Of a stretch of DNA of 64,000 bases, positions 35,563-45,467 are shown piece by piece. The notes under the pieces were generated by a model. The model was not told the origin of the DNA, ran no database searches, and worked only from the letters and a program-made list of their open reading frames with translations. The DNA is from Seonamhaeicola aphaedonensis (GTDB taxonomy: Bacteria > Bacteroidota > Bacteroidia > Flavobacteriales > Flavobacteriaceae): assembly GCF_003386195.1 (NCBI RefSeq), contig NZ_QRDX01000008.1:98741-162740 (forward strand), in the 5' to 3' direction. Position 1 is the first letter of the stretch. Each line of letters starts with the position of its first letter. The position numbers were made by a program, and so were the translations under genes.

Positions 35563-37977
35563 ATGAAAATAAAACTTTTAGTATATCGATTTATTTTTGG
35601 CATTAGCGCATTTCTAATACTAGCATGTAATTCCAAATCAAATCAAAATCCTGAACGAAGCAAAACTAGTATTAACAATGATTGGTTATATCTTGAGAAT
35701 AATACTAAAGATATAAATACTGCTCGTAAACAGATGCACTGGAATCCTGTTAACTTACCGCATACTTGGAATGCTCTAGATGCTACCGATATTACTCCAG
35801 GATACAGACGTAGTGTGAGTTGGTATAAAAAGAGCCTCGAAATTCCGCAGGTAATAGAAGGACAAATTTATAACCTATATTTTGAAGGGATCAATATTGA
35901 AAGTGACGTATTTGTTAATGGAAATAAAGTTGGTGGTCATACGGGAGGTTATATAGGCTTTTCTGTTGACATCACTGATGTTATTTCAACAGGTTTGAAT
36001 GAAGTATTAGTTCGAGTTGATAATAGTTACAATCCAGAAGTGATACCATCTCAAAAAAGTGATTTTTTCATTTTCGGAGGTATAACAAGGGATGTTTGGT
36101 TAGAAACACGTCCTCAACAACATCTCTCAAATTTAAAAATTACCACACCTAATATTTCAAAAGAAAATACCAATTTAAATGCTACTTTCGAAATCATCAA
36201 TTCAGATAATATAGCTTCGGTGAAAGCAATTTTATTGGATTCAAATGGAACAGAAATTCAATCACAAACAAAAGAGTTCGCTAATTCTGATTTAGAATTT
36301 AGCTTCAACGAATTAAAAGATATTGAGTTATGGGATACCGAAAATCCGAATCTTTACACGTTTAAATTACAGTTATTGCAAAATGAGAAAGTACTTGACG
36401 AAATTTCAGAACAAGTAGGGTTTCGTTGGTTCGAGTTTAAGGATTATGGGGCATTTTATTTAAATGGCAAACGCTTGCTGCTAAGAGGAACGCATAGGCA
36501 CGAGGAACACGCTGGTGTTGGTGCGGCTATGAGTAATGAACAGCATAGAGCAGATATGGAACTCATAAAAGAAATGGGGGCTAATTTTGTAAGATTAGCC
36601 CATTATCCTCAAGATCCTGAGGTTTATAAAGCTTGTGATGAACTTGGTTTATTGGTTTGGGACGAACTACCATGGTGCCGTGGTGGTGTTGGTAATGATA
36701 TTTGGAAAGCTAATACCAAAACTATGCTTAAAGAAATTATTGAACAGAATTATAATCATCCCAGTATAATCTTATGGTCTCTAGGAAATGAAATTTATTG
36801 GTTGCCAGATTTTGAAGGTGGAGATAACCCTGAAAAAATTAACGCATTTTTAAAAGAGTTGCATGATTACGCACATGAATTAGACCCAACAAGGAAAACG
36901 GCAATTAGAAAGTATTATGAGGGCGCCGATATTGTGGATGTGTTTTCACCTTCTATTTGGTCTGGATGGTATTCAGGTAGTTATAAAAGTTATCAAAAAG
37001 CTATAGATCAATACAAGGCACAGTACCCTCATTTTTTACATGCAGAATACGGTGGATCAAGCCATGTGGGAAGACACACTGAAAACCCTATCACAGGGGA
37101 AGGTAAAATTCAGTCTGATGGTTGGGAAGAGGCTATCGTGCAAACCGATGTAGCTAACATAGCCCAAATAGGCGATTGGAGTGAGAACTATATTGTAGAC
37201 TTATTTGATTGGCACTTGCGCATTTCTGAAAATGATTCAACTTTTGTTGGTAATATACAATGGGCATTTAAAGATTTTGGTACACCGTTAAGGCCAGAAA
37301 ATGCGATTCCTTACATGAACCAAAAAGGGCTAGTGGATAGAGCAGGTAACCCAAAAGATGCTTTTTATGTATTTAAGAGTTATTGGAGTGATGATCCTTT
37401 TACGTATATAGAATCTCATACTTGGACAGAAAGACAAGGACCAAAAGGTAAAGCAAGAACCATTAGTGTTTATAGTAATTGTCCAGAAGTAGAACTGTTT
37501 CTTAATGATGAAAGTCTAGGTGTAAAAAAAAGAGATTCAAAATTGTTTCCATCAGCAGGCTTAAATTGGAATGTAAAGTTTAAAGAAGGTGAAAATAAAT
37601 TAGTCTCTATTGCAAAGAGTGCAGATGGTAAAGAAGTTAGGGATGAACTGAGGCTAACTTACAGGTTTGTTAAAAACGGTAAAGCTAGATCTTTAAAGCT
37701 AGAATATTCTACCTTAGATAATGGAAATTACTTAATTACCGCAACGGCCATAGATAACAAAGGTTTACGTTGTTTAGATTATGAAGAACGCGTCTATTTT
37801 CAATGTTTAAATGGAGGCGAAGCTGTTGTAAGTTACGGTACTCCAACGGGAAGTGAAGTTATTGAAATGGCAAATGGACAAGCATCTATTGAAGTTAAAA
37901 AATTTTCAAATGAAGAGGTTTTACAAGTTATGGTGTTAAATCAAAGTTTTAAAGGTACTTATCTAAATATACAGTAA
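35563..37977 (+). CDS. GH2 lipoprotein, beta-glucuronidase or beta-galactosidase
   Basis: This 804-residue family 2 glycoside hydrolase has a lipobox FLILAC, a sugar-binding N-terminal jelly roll, an immunoglobulin-like domain, a TIM barrel and further C-terminal beta domains. The acid/base Glu410 is in SLGNEIYW and the nucleophile Glu495 is in LHAEYGG. An NxK motif (Asn586-Gln-Lys588) occupies the position used by beta-glucuronidases to hold the substrate carboxylate, and the spacing matches E. coli GusA (413, 504, 566/568). The glucuronate operon nearby supports glucuronidase activity, although some beta-galactosidases share part of this motif. An upstream in-frame TTG (35542) is rejected in favour of the ATG giving a normal lipoprotein signal. 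Confidence 0.9.
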   Translation: MKIKLLVYRFIFGISAFLILACNSKSNQNPERSKTSINNDWLYLENNTKDINTARKQMHWNPVNLPHTWNALDATDITPGYRRSVSWYKKSLEIPQVIEGQIYNLYFEGINIESDVFVNGNKVGGHTGGYIGFSVDITDVISTGLNEVLVRVDNSYNPEVIPSQKSDFFIFGGITRDVWLETRPQQHLSNLKITTPNISKENTNLNATFEIINSDNIASVKAILLDSNGTEIQSQTKEFANSDLEFSFNELKDIELWDTENPNLYTFKLQLLQNEKVLDEISEQVGFRWFEFKDYGAFYLNGKRLLLRGTHRHEEHAGVGAAMSNEQHRADMELIKEMGANFVRLAHYPQDPEVYKACDELGLLVWDELPWCRGGVGNDIWKANTKTMLKEIIEQNYNHPSIILWSLGNEIYWLPDFEGGDNPEKINAFLKELHDYAHELDPTRKTAIRKYYEGADIVDVFSPSIWSGWYSGSYKSYQKAIDQYKAQYPHFLHAEYGGSSHVGRHTENPITGEGKIQSDGWEEAIVQTDVANIAQIGDWSENYIVDLFDWHLRISENDSTFVGNIQWAFKDFGTPLRPENAIPYMNQKGLVDRAGNPKDAFYVFKSYWSDDPFTYIESHTWTERQGPKGKARTISVYSNCPEVELFLNDESLGVKKRDSKLFPSAGLNWNVKFKEGENKLVSIAKSADGKEVRDELRLTYRFVKNGKARSLKLEYSTLDNGNYLITATAIDNKGLRCLDYEERVYFQCLNGGEAVVSYGTPTGSEVIEMANGQASIEVKKFSNEEVLQVMVLNQSFKGTYLNIQ

Positions 37978-38057
37978 TCTATGATGTTAAAATTATTGAT
38001 TATTTAAATATTGTTTCGATAAAATTTCCTTATTCACAGATTAATAATTTTAAAAAG

Positions 38058-38080
38058 GCCTCTCAATTTTGAGAGGCTTT
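38058..38080 (+). terminator. Terminator after the GH2 gene
   Basis: GCCTCTCA (38058-38065) and TGAGAGGC (38070-38077) form an 8-bp stem with loop ATTT, followed by TTT, then C and TT. It lies 80 bases after the stop codon and closes the locus. Confidence 0.85.
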
Positions 38081-38137
38081 CTTGTTTAAAAATACAACTT
38101 AAACGGTTTCGTACATTTTCATTAAAATGTTGGGTTT

Positions 38138-38171
38138 TTGCCCCTTCAACTCATTAAAGATTATATATTTG
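38138..38171 (+). promoter_or_regulatory. Promoter of the transketolase operon
   Basis: TTG (38138-38140) and TATATTTG (38164-38171) are separated by 23 bases, the upper limit of the normal flavobacterial range. The -7 box lies 71 bases before the ATG. No tandem CAGGA motif is present, which points to constitutive or separate control. Confidence 0.65.
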
Positions 38172-38242
38172 CAAAAAATATTTTTCCTCGTAATCTTGTG
38201 AGTAAGAGATTAAAAAACTATTAAAATTAACCATACATTAAA

Positions 38243-40288
38243 ATGAACAAACAAATAGATCAGCAGGCAGCAGATAATATCAGAGCTTTGGCTGTAGCCA
38301 TGGTAGAGAAGGCCAATTCAGGACACCCTGGAGGCCCAATGGGAGGTGCAGATTTCATGCACATTCTTTATTCGGAATTTTTTAATTACGATCCTACCGA
38401 TATGACTTGGCCATTTAGAGATAGGTTCTTTATGGATGCTGGTCACTTGTCTACTTTAATGTATGCACAATATTACCTTTTAGGAAACTATAAAAAGGAA
38501 GATGTTGCTAACTTCAGACAATGGGGCTCAATTACACCTGGGCACCCAGAGGTAGATTTTGAAAGAGGTATTGAAAACACCTCCGGACCATTAGGGCAAG
38601 GACATACCATGGGTGTTGGAGCAGCTATTGCAGCTAAGTTCCTTGAAGCTAGATTTGGAGATTGGGTAAACCATAAGATTTACGGATTCATATCAGATGG
38701 TGGAGTTCAGGAAGAGATTTCTCAAGGTGCCGGTAGAATTGCAGGGCACTTAGGGTTAAGTAACTTTATCATGTTCTTCGATTCTAACGATATCCAATTA
38801 TCAACATCTACAGATGAGGTGACTACAGAAGATACGGCTATGAAGTATGAAGCTTGGGGATGGAAAGTTGTAACTATAGATGGTCATGATCATGAGCAAA
38901 TTAGAAAGGCTTTAACTGATGCTAATAATGAAACTGAAAAGCCAACTCTAATCATTGGAAAAACCATCATGGGTAAAGGTTGTGTGACAGCCAATGGTGA
39001 TATGTATGAAGGTCATTGTGAGCTTCATGGAAAACCAATTGGAGATACGGGAGCAGATTACGAAAAAACCCTACTAAATTTAGGAGCAGACATAGATAAT
39101 CCGTTTGATATTTATACTGATGTTTCGGAATTCTATAAAAACGTTATTGAGACTAAAAAATCCAATGCCGCCAAAAAGAAATCCGAGATAGAAACTTGGA
39201 GACAAGAAAACGAGGCATTAGCAAATAAATTAGATTACTTCTTCTCTGGAGAGCTTCCAAAATTAGATTTTGAATCTATTGAGCACAAAGGAGGATTGGC
39301 AACAAGAGCAGCCTCAGCAAACGTACTGGCTTATTTAGCCGAAAATGTTGAAAATATGATTGTGTCTTCCGCCGATTTATCTAACTCAGATAAAACCGAT
39401 GGATTCTTAAAGAAAACTACAGCCTTAAAAAAAGGAGATTTTAGTGGTGCTTTTCTTCAATCAGGTGTGGCCGAATTAACCATGGCAAGTATTGCTAACG
39501 GTATTGCATTACACGGAGGTGTTATCCCTGTAGTGGCTACATTCTTTGTTTTTTCAGATTACATGAAACCTGCCATCAGATTAAGTGCTATACAAGAATT
39601 ACCTGTAAAATATGTTTGGACACACGATGCCTTTAGAGTAGGAGAGGATGGGCCAACACATCAGCCAATTGAGCAAGAAGCTCAAATAAGATTGTTAGAG
39701 AAGCTAAAAAATCATAGTGGTAACCAAAGCTTCTTGGCCTTACGTCCTGCTGATTCAGCCGAAACTAGTATAGCTTGGAAGATGGCGTTAGAAAATGATA
39801 AAACACCTACCGGGTTAATTTTATCAAGACAAGGTATTAAAGATGTGCCTGCTCAAGGTACGTCAAGATATCAAGAAGCTTTAGGCTCTCAAAAAGGAGG
39901 TTACCTAGTAAGAGCGGTTGAGAATCCAGATGTGGTGTTAGTGGCAAACGGATCGGAGGTTTCAACATTAGTTGCTGCAGCCGATATTTTAGAAGCAGAA
40001 AAAGGACTAAAAGTGAGTATTGCTTCGGTTATTTCTGAGGGTCTTTTCAAACAACAACCAAAAGAATATCAAGAAAGTGTCATCCCAACCGATAAACCTT
40101 TGTTTGGATTAACGGCTGGCTTGCCTGTTAATTTAGAGGCTTTAGTGGGAGAAAGAGGAAAAGTATTCGGTTTAGACCATTTCGGTTATTCGGCTCCTGC
40201 TGGAGTGCTTGATGAGAAGTTCGGATTTACTGGTGTACAAGTAAGTAAAAACGTAATAGCTTACTTAGATACCGTATTAATTAAATAA
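38243..40288 (+). CDS. tkt: Transketolase
   Basis: This 681-residue thiamine-diphosphate enzyme moves two-carbon units between sugar phosphates in the pentose phosphate pathway. The first part shows the substrate and cofactor site (NSGHPGGPMGGADFMH, GPLGQGHTMGVG, the diphosphate/metal motif GFISDGGVQEE...FFDSNDIQ). The second shows the catalytic Glu region (DAFRVGEDGPTHQPIEQEAQIR), and the C-terminal domain ends with FGLDHFGYSAPAGVLDEKFG. It is a full-length single-chain enzyme and is followed 20 bases later by transaldolase. Confidence 0.96.
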   Translation: MNKQIDQQAADNIRALAVAMVEKANSGHPGGPMGGADFMHILYSEFFNYDPTDMTWPFRDRFFMDAGHLSTLMYAQYYLLGNYKKEDVANFRQWGSITPGHPEVDFERGIENTSGPLGQGHTMGVGAAIAAKFLEARFGDWVNHKIYGFISDGGVQEEISQGAGRIAGHLGLSNFIMFFDSNDIQLSTSTDEVTTEDTAMKYEAWGWKVVTIDGHDHEQIRKALTDANNETEKPTLIIGKTIMGKGCVTANGDMYEGHCELHGKPIGDTGADYEKTLLNLGADIDNPFDIYTDVSEFYKNVIETKKSNAAKKKSEIETWRQENEALANKLDYFFSGELPKLDFESIEHKGGLATRAASANVLAYLAENVENMIVSSADLSNSDKTDGFLKKTTALKKGDFSGAFLQSGVAELTMASIANGIALHGGVIPVVATFFVFSDYMKPAIRLSAIQELPVKYVWTHDAFRVGEDGPTHQPIEQEAQIRLLEKLKNHSGNQSFLALRPADSAETSIAWKMALENDKTPTGLILSRQGIKDVPAQGTSRYQEALGSQKGGYLVRAVENPDVVLVANGSEVSTLVAAADILEAEKGLKVSIASVISEGLFKQQPKEYQESVIPTDKPLFGLTAGLPVNLEALVGERGKVFGLDHFGYSAPAGVLDEKFGFTGVQVSKNVIAYLDTVLIK

Positions 40289-40308
40289 CAAACTAAAAAA
40301 ATAAATAA

Positions 40309-40962
40309 ATGAAATTTTTTATAGATACTGCCAACCTTGATGATATTGCAGAGGCTCAAGCTTTAGGAATTTTAGATGGTGTAACTACCAATCCTTCATT
40401 AATGGCCAAGGAAGGCATTACAGGAGAGGAAAACATATTAAACCATTACAAAAAAATATGTGAGATTGTTGATGGCGATGTGAGTGCTGAGGTTATCTCA
40501 ACAGATTTTGATGATATGGTCAAAGAAGGTGAGGCTTTAGCAAGTTTACATCCTCAGATTGTGGTTAAATTACCTTTAATAGCAGATGGTATCAAGGCCT
40601 GTAAATACTTTTCAGACAAAGGTATAAGAACTAACGTTACTTTAGTGTTCTCTGCAGGTCAAGCCTTATTGGCAGCTAAGGCGGGAGCTACCTATGTATC
40701 TCCTTTCTTAGGAAGATTAGATGACATTTCAACGGATGGTTTAAACCTAATTGCAGAAATTCGTCAGATTTATGATAATTACGGTTTTGAAACCCAGATA
40801 TTAGCGGCTTCAATTCGTCATACCATGCATGTTATAGACTGTGCCAAAATAGGAAGTGATGTCATGACAGGACCATTATCGTCAATAACAGGACTTTTAA
40901 AGCACCCTCTAACTGATATTGGTTTAGCTAAATTTTTAGCCGATTATAAAAAAGGAAACTAA
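40309..40962 (+). CDS. tal: Transaldolase (compact TalC/MipB type)
   Basis: This 217-residue class I aldolase transfers a dihydroxyacetone unit between sugar phosphates. The Schiff-base Lys is Lys87 (IVVKLPL). Two positions separate transaldolase from fructose-6-phosphate aldolase in this family: Glu61 (SAEV, where aldolases have Gln) and Phe133 (SPFLGRLDD, where aldolases have Tyr). Both favour transaldolase. Together with the transketolase just upstream it forms the non-oxidative pentose phosphate unit. A terminator follows 19 bases after the stop. Confidence 0.95.
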   Translation: MKFFIDTANLDDIAEAQALGILDGVTTNPSLMAKEGITGEENILNHYKKICEIVDGDVSAEVISTDFDDMVKEGEALASLHPQIVVKLPLIADGIKACKYFSDKGIRTNVTLVFSAGQALLAAKAGATYVSPFLGRLDDISTDGLNLIAEIRQIYDNYGFETQILAASIRHTMHVIDCAKIGSDVMTGPLSSITGLLKHPLTDIGLAKFLADYKKGN

Positions 40963-40981
40963 GATTTTCTTACAAAAAAAC

Positions 40982-41012
40982 AAAAAGCTTCTCGTAATGA
41001 GAAGCTTTTTTT
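40982..41012 (+). terminator. Terminator of the tkt-tal operon
   Basis: AAAAAGCTTCTC (40982-40993) pairs with GAGAAGCTTTTT (40999-41010) across a 5-base loop and runs into Ts. The stem core is nearly the same as that of the tRNA-Leu terminator. Confidence 0.95.
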
Positions 41013-41090
41013 GTTACAACTAATCAACCAATTAATTTGGTGTTGGTATATTTATCAGTTTTAAACGTAGCATTTAAAAACGAAATCTCT

Positions 41091-42965
41091 ATGCCCAATA
41101 ATCATAATACTGATGTTCCACATATTGTTGAAAAGAATGATATCCATAGAATTGAACCTACAAATTGGTGGGTAGGCTTTAAAAATCCGTTGTTACAGCT
41201 TTTGGTGCATCATCCTAATATATCGGAATATGTGCCAAATATTACTTATTCTGGGGTTTCTATAGAAAAATTTCATAAAGCTGATAGTCCTAATTATCTG
41301 TTTATAGATTTGAAGATTTCTGAAGATACGCAACCTGGACAGTTCAATATTAGGTTTAAAAATGAAGGTTCTGAAGATTTAATCCAAACCTACCAGCTAA
41401 AAGATAGGAAACACAGCTCAGAGGATTTTGTAGGTTTTAATAGTACCGACGTTATTTATTTAATCACTCCAGATAGGTTTGCTAATGGGAATCCAGAAAA
41501 CGATGTGGTTACTGGATTGAATGAGGATACCATTAATAGACATGATGACTATGCCAGACATGGTGGAGATATACAAGGTATTATTAACCATATTGACTAT
41601 ATTGATGATATGGGTTTTACGGGTATTTGGTCCTGCCCGTTACTTACCAACGACATGTTAGAGAGTTCTTATCATGGTTACGCCATTACCGATTATTATG
41701 AAATAGATCCCAGATATGGTTCCTTGAAAGATTATTTGCACTTGTCTTCAGAATTAAAAAAGCGTGGTATGAAATTGATTATGGATCAAGTGGCAAATCA
41801 TTGCGGATTAGAACATTGGTGGATGAAAGATTTACCATTTAAGGATTGGATTAATCATCAAGGACACTACCAAGAAAATATTGAGAATTGGCAAGAGGGT
41901 ATAAGTAAAACTACCAATCATAGGCGAACCACCAATCAGGATATGTATGCATCTAAAGCAGATAAAGAAAATATGAATGTGGGTTGGTTTGTTTCTGTAA
42001 TGCCCGATTTAAATCAAAAGAATCCTTTTATGGCACGCTACACCATTCAAAACAGTATTTGGTGGATAGAAACAGCAAATTTGGGAGGTATTCGTCAAGA
42101 CACTTACCCATACCCAGACAAATATTTTATGAGTGTCTGGGCTGGGGAGATAATGAAGGAATACCCCAATTTTAGTATTGTTGGCGAAGAATGGAGTTAT
42201 AACCCGTTACTTATAGGTTATTGGCAAGATGGCGCAAACAATAGAGATGGGTATAAATCGAATCTGAAATCCCCTATGGATTTTGCCATGCAACGAAACA
42301 TTGTTAATGCCTTAAATGAAGAAGAATCTTGGGATGAAGGTTTAGTTAAAATATATGAAGGATTGGCAAACGATTTTCATTATGTAACCCCAAAAGATAT
42401 CATGATTTTTCCTGATAATCATGATATGAGTCGCATTTTTACATTATTAAATGGCGATATTGAAAACACGAAAATGGCTTTAGGTTACATTTTAACCGTC
42501 CCTAGAATTCCACAGATATATTATGGAACAGAAATACTAATGAACGATTTTGACAAACCTGGTGACCACGGATTAGTGAGATCAGATTTTCCTGGAGGAT
42601 GGGAAGGGGATACCGTAAATGCTTTTACAGGAGAAGGTTTAACAGAAGAACAGACCGAAATGCAATTATATCTCAAGATCCTTTTAAATTACCGAAAAAA
42701 TAGTAAGGCTATTCATAAAGGGAAAACTATTCATTTTGCTCCAGAAAATGGAATTTATGTGTTATTTAGAATTTTTGAAGATGAGGTTCTTGTTAACATC
42801 ATCAACAAAAATGTTGATACTGTTTTATTAGATTTAAACCGATTTAATGAAATTGGACTACAAGGTAAAACACTAAAAAACATCATCACAAATGAATCTT
42901 TGATTTGGGATGATACTTTAAAACTAACAAAAAAAGGAAGTCTGCTTTTAACGACTAAGTTTTAG
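41091..42965 (+). CDS. GH13 alpha-amylase family enzyme (cyclomaltodextrinase/neopullulanase-like)
   Basis: This protein of about 624 residues has an N-terminal immunoglobulin-like domain (about residues 15-110) and a GH13 barrel. Conserved regions are DQVANH (region I), GGIRQDTYPY with nucleophile Asp337 (II), VGEEW with acid/base Glu366 (III) and FPDNHD (IV). The layout is that of SusA-like or cyclomaltodextrin-degrading enzymes, which act on maltooligosaccharides, cyclodextrins or pullulan. No signal peptide is visible from this ATG, suggesting a cytoplasmic enzyme. An earlier in-frame TTG at 41037 adds 18 residues that do not form a convincing signal either. It is separated from tal by a terminator. 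Confidence 0.85.
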   Translation: MPNNHNTDVPHIVEKNDIHRIEPTNWWVGFKNPLLQLLVHHPNISEYVPNITYSGVSIEKFHKADSPNYLFIDLKISEDTQPGQFNIRFKNEGSEDLIQTYQLKDRKHSSEDFVGFNSTDVIYLITPDRFANGNPENDVVTGLNEDTINRHDDYARHGGDIQGIINHIDYIDDMGFTGIWSCPLLTNDMLESSYHGYAITDYYEIDPRYGSLKDYLHLSSELKKRGMKLIMDQVANHCGLEHWWMKDLPFKDWINHQGHYQENIENWQEGISKTTNHRRTTNQDMYASKADKENMNVGWFVSVMPDLNQKNPFMARYTIQNSIWWIETANLGGIRQDTYPYPDKYFMSVWAGEIMKEYPNFSIVGEEWSYNPLLIGYWQDGANNRDGYKSNLKSPMDFAMQRNIVNALNEEESWDEGLVKIYEGLANDFHYVTPKDIMIFPDNHDMSRIFTLLNGDIENTKMALGYILTVPRIPQIYYGTEILMNDFDKPGDHGLVRSDFPGGWEGDTVNAFTGEGLTEEQTEMQLYLKILLNYRKNSKAIHKGKTIHFAPENGIYVLFRIFEDEVLVNIINKNVDTVLLDLNRFNEIGLQGKTLKNIITNESLIWDDTLKLTKKGSLLLTTKF

Positions 42966-43002
42966 GTGTAAATTTACTTTTCTATATTAAATTTAACAAA
43001 AA

Positions 43003-43021
43003 GCCTTGTAACAATCAAGGC
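43003..43021 (+). terminator. Weak hairpin after the GH13 gene
   Basis: GCCTTG and CAAGGC form a 6-bp stem with a 7-base loop, preceded by As but not followed by a T-run. It may be a poor terminator. Confidence 0.35.
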
Positions 43022-43061
43022 GTTAAGAAGTCTTGTGTTTAACGACTAACGCAAAATATTG

Positions 43062-43069
43062 TAAATTTG
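43062..43069 (+). promoter_or_regulatory. -7 box of the GAF-protein gene
   Basis: TAAATTTG matches TAnnTTTG, 18 bases before the ATG at 43088. The closest TTG upstream is 26 bases away, slightly far. The box overlaps the possible TTG start at 43067 and so rules it out. Confidence 0.55.
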
Positions 43070-43087
43070 TTATACAATACCACTCAC

Positions 43088-45463
43088 ATGACCGATATAA
43101 ACGAAAATATTGAATCTCCTTTTAAACTAAAAGTAAGCTTTAATAAGCTTCTAGAGTATTATGAAGACTTGGTTAAAAATGAAGACAAAACTATTGTGGC
43201 CAAAGCAAAACGAGTTTTAAATATTGCTTCAGAATATCCTGAGTTAAGAGATGGATTTACCAATACTAAAATTCTTAAAAACAGAGAGAAGGAAATAAGC
43301 ATTATTCTTCAAGATACTTTTAGTCCTTTATTAACTAAAAATGAGATTAAGACCGCTTCAGTACCCTTCCATAATCTCATTTTTAATAAATCAGAGCGTT
43401 TCAGGGATATTATTAAAACAGCAGGTAAAGGTTTTGAGCTTAAAATTAAAAATATGCCTGAAGAATATAGGTATATTATTGCTTGCACAGTTATACTAAA
43501 TTTCTGTTATGGTTTCAATTTAAATTTTAGGCGTCCATTTTATTACGAAATTCCGGACGCTAATGGCATTATGAGATATTATAAAATTATGTATAATGCC
43601 GATTTTTGTGAAATTATTCCTACTGAAAAGGCACCAAAGATAACTGTTGAAGATTATGAAGAATTACTTGATAATTTTGAAAATTTAGAACTTTGGAAAG
43701 AAAAATTTCCTCCAAATAGTTACCTCTTTAAAGGTTTTGTTATATCGAACATGTTTGATGTTACAGATGACCAGTCCATATCAAATGTTAAATCTACTCT
43801 TATCAAAGACGAGGCATGTAAAGATGATACCTTTATGGAGGATTTTTATGAAATTTTCAGATCCTTATTGGGTATAAATGATATTAAGGTTGGGTTTTCT
43901 ATTTATAACAATGAAGAACATACTTTTGAACATGTATATGGTGTAACTGCTAGTAGTTTTTTACTAGGAAATGTAGAAAAAGAAAATTGTCATAATGTTT
44001 TGTGTAGTTGGTCGCATAACAGACTATTTAAAGAGCATAAATATTTTTCAATTTCTGATGTAGATAAAGCATACAATAAAGTAGGAGACTGCATTCCTCA
44101 AATAAATATATTAAGAAAACAAGGCATTAAGAGTGCTATTTTTGCACCAATTGCCAATGAAGACGGCTTAATGGGGGTTTTAGAAATTGTTTCAAATAGA
44201 CCAAAAGAGCTAAATAGTGTTAATGCTAATAAGTTGGAAGATATCATGCCTTATATCGTATCGGCTGTAGAACGTTCAAAGGTTGAAGAAGAAAATCTAG
44301 TTGAGGCTATTATTCAAAAAGAATGTACTTCCATTCATCCAAGTGTGCATTGGCGTTTTGAGAAAGAGGCTAAAGCATTTATTAAAGATGAAATGAGTGG
44401 TAAAGAAGCCAGATTTAGAAAAATTGTTTTTGATGATGTTTACCCGCTTTATGGGCAGATAGATATCAAAGGGTCTTCAGAGGCAAGGAATTTAGCTACT
44501 AAAGAAGATTTAAGACTTCAGTTAAATGCAGTTAAAAATATTTTCAAAAAGGCTCAAGAAATAAAAGCCTTACCTATTTATGATCAGTTTATTTTTCAAG
44601 CAAATAATTATTTAAATGGACTTAAAGAGCATTTTCAAGTAGATAGTGAGCAGCAAATCACAAGTTTTTTTATAAACGAAGTTGAACCAGTTTTTGCTCA
44701 TTTAAGAGAAGTTAAAGAACTCAATGAATTAATTGAAACGTATCATGCCAGTATTGACGGTAAAGTAGAAGTGCTTTACAAGCACAGAAAAGGTTACGAT
44801 GAAACTATTGCTAGGATAAACCAGGAAATGGCATCATTATTAGATAAAAAGCAGGAGGAAGCACAGGCGATGTATCCGCATTTTTTTGAGCGTTTTAAAA
44901 CTGATGGTGTTGAGCATAACATGTATATTGGAGAGTCTATTACCAAAGAGAAAAGTTTTAATCTGTTGTATTTATATAACTTGAGATTGTGGCAGTTGCA
45001 GGTGATGTGTGAAATGGAAAATGCTTATTACCAAATGCAGTCTGAGTTTCCAATTTCTTTAGATGTTGCCTCTATGATTTTGGTGTTCAATCAACCATTA
45101 TCTATAAGTTTTAGAATGGACGAAAAGCAGTTTGATGTTGATGGTACCTATAATGCCCGCTATGAAATTGTAAAAAAACGGGTTGACAAAGCTTTTATAA
45201 AAGGCACTAATGAACGCGTTACACAAAAGGGTAAAATAAGTATTGTATATTCTCAAAAACAAGATGAGGTTGAGTATATGCGCTACATTAAATTTTTACA
45301 GGATAAAAATTATTTAGATAATGATATTGAAATTGTGGAACTTCAAGATTTACAGGCGGTAACAGGGCTTAAAGCCATTAGAGTTAGTGTCTTGTACCAT
45401 AAAACCGAAAACGATAAATTGTTTTATACTTACGATGATTTAATGAAGGAGTTGAAGGCGTAA
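43088..45463 (+). CDS. Large GAF-domain protein of unknown function
   Basis: This 791-residue cytoplasmic protein has a GAF-like domain in the middle (about residues 265-405: FYEIFRSLLGINDIKVGFSIY, IKSAIFAPIANEDGLMGVLEI). It is flanked by long helical regions with no enzyme motif that I recognise. No histidine kinase, cyclase, GGDEF or DNA-binding output is seen. GAF domains often bind small molecules or nucleotides, so a ligand-controlled scaffold is possible. The gene converges with the HD-PycTM gene with only four bases between stops. The ATG at 43088 was chosen because the promoter box overlaps the upstream alternative. Confidence 0.75.
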   Translation: MTDINENIESPFKLKVSFNKLLEYYEDLVKNEDKTIVAKAKRVLNIASEYPELRDGFTNTKILKNREKEISIILQDTFSPLLTKNEIKTASVPFHNLIFNKSERFRDIIKTAGKGFELKIKNMPEEYRYIIACTVILNFCYGFNLNFRRPFYYEIPDANGIMRYYKIMYNADFCEIIPTEKAPKITVEDYEELLDNFENLELWKEKFPPNSYLFKGFVISNMFDVTDDQSISNVKSTLIKDEACKDDTFMEDFYEIFRSLLGINDIKVGFSIYNNEEHTFEHVYGVTASSFLLGNVEKENCHNVLCSWSHNRLFKEHKYFSISDVDKAYNKVGDCIPQINILRKQGIKSAIFAPIANEDGLMGVLEIVSNRPKELNSVNANKLEDIMPYIVSAVERSKVEEENLVEAIIQKECTSIHPSVHWRFEKEAKAFIKDEMSGKEARFRKIVFDDVYPLYGQIDIKGSSEARNLATKEDLRLQLNAVKNIFKKAQEIKALPIYDQFIFQANNYLNGLKEHFQVDSEQQITSFFINEVEPVFAHLREVKELNELIETYHASIDGKVEVLYKHRKGYDETIARINQEMASLLDKKQEEAQAMYPHFFERFKTDGVEHNMYIGESITKEKSFNLLYLYNLRLWQLQVMCEMENAYYQMQSEFPISLDVASMILVFNQPLSISFRMDEKQFDVDGTYNARYEIVKKRVDKAFIKGTNERVTQKGKISIVYSQKQDEVEYMRYIKFLQDKNYLDNDIEIVELQDLQAVTGLKAIRVSVLYHKTENDKLFYTYDDLMKELKA

Positions 45464-45467
45464 TTAT

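Noticed and set aside
43067..43087. TTG start for the GAF-protein gene
   Set aside because: It overlaps the -7 box TAAATTTG (43062-43069), so it would not be transcribed from that promoter.
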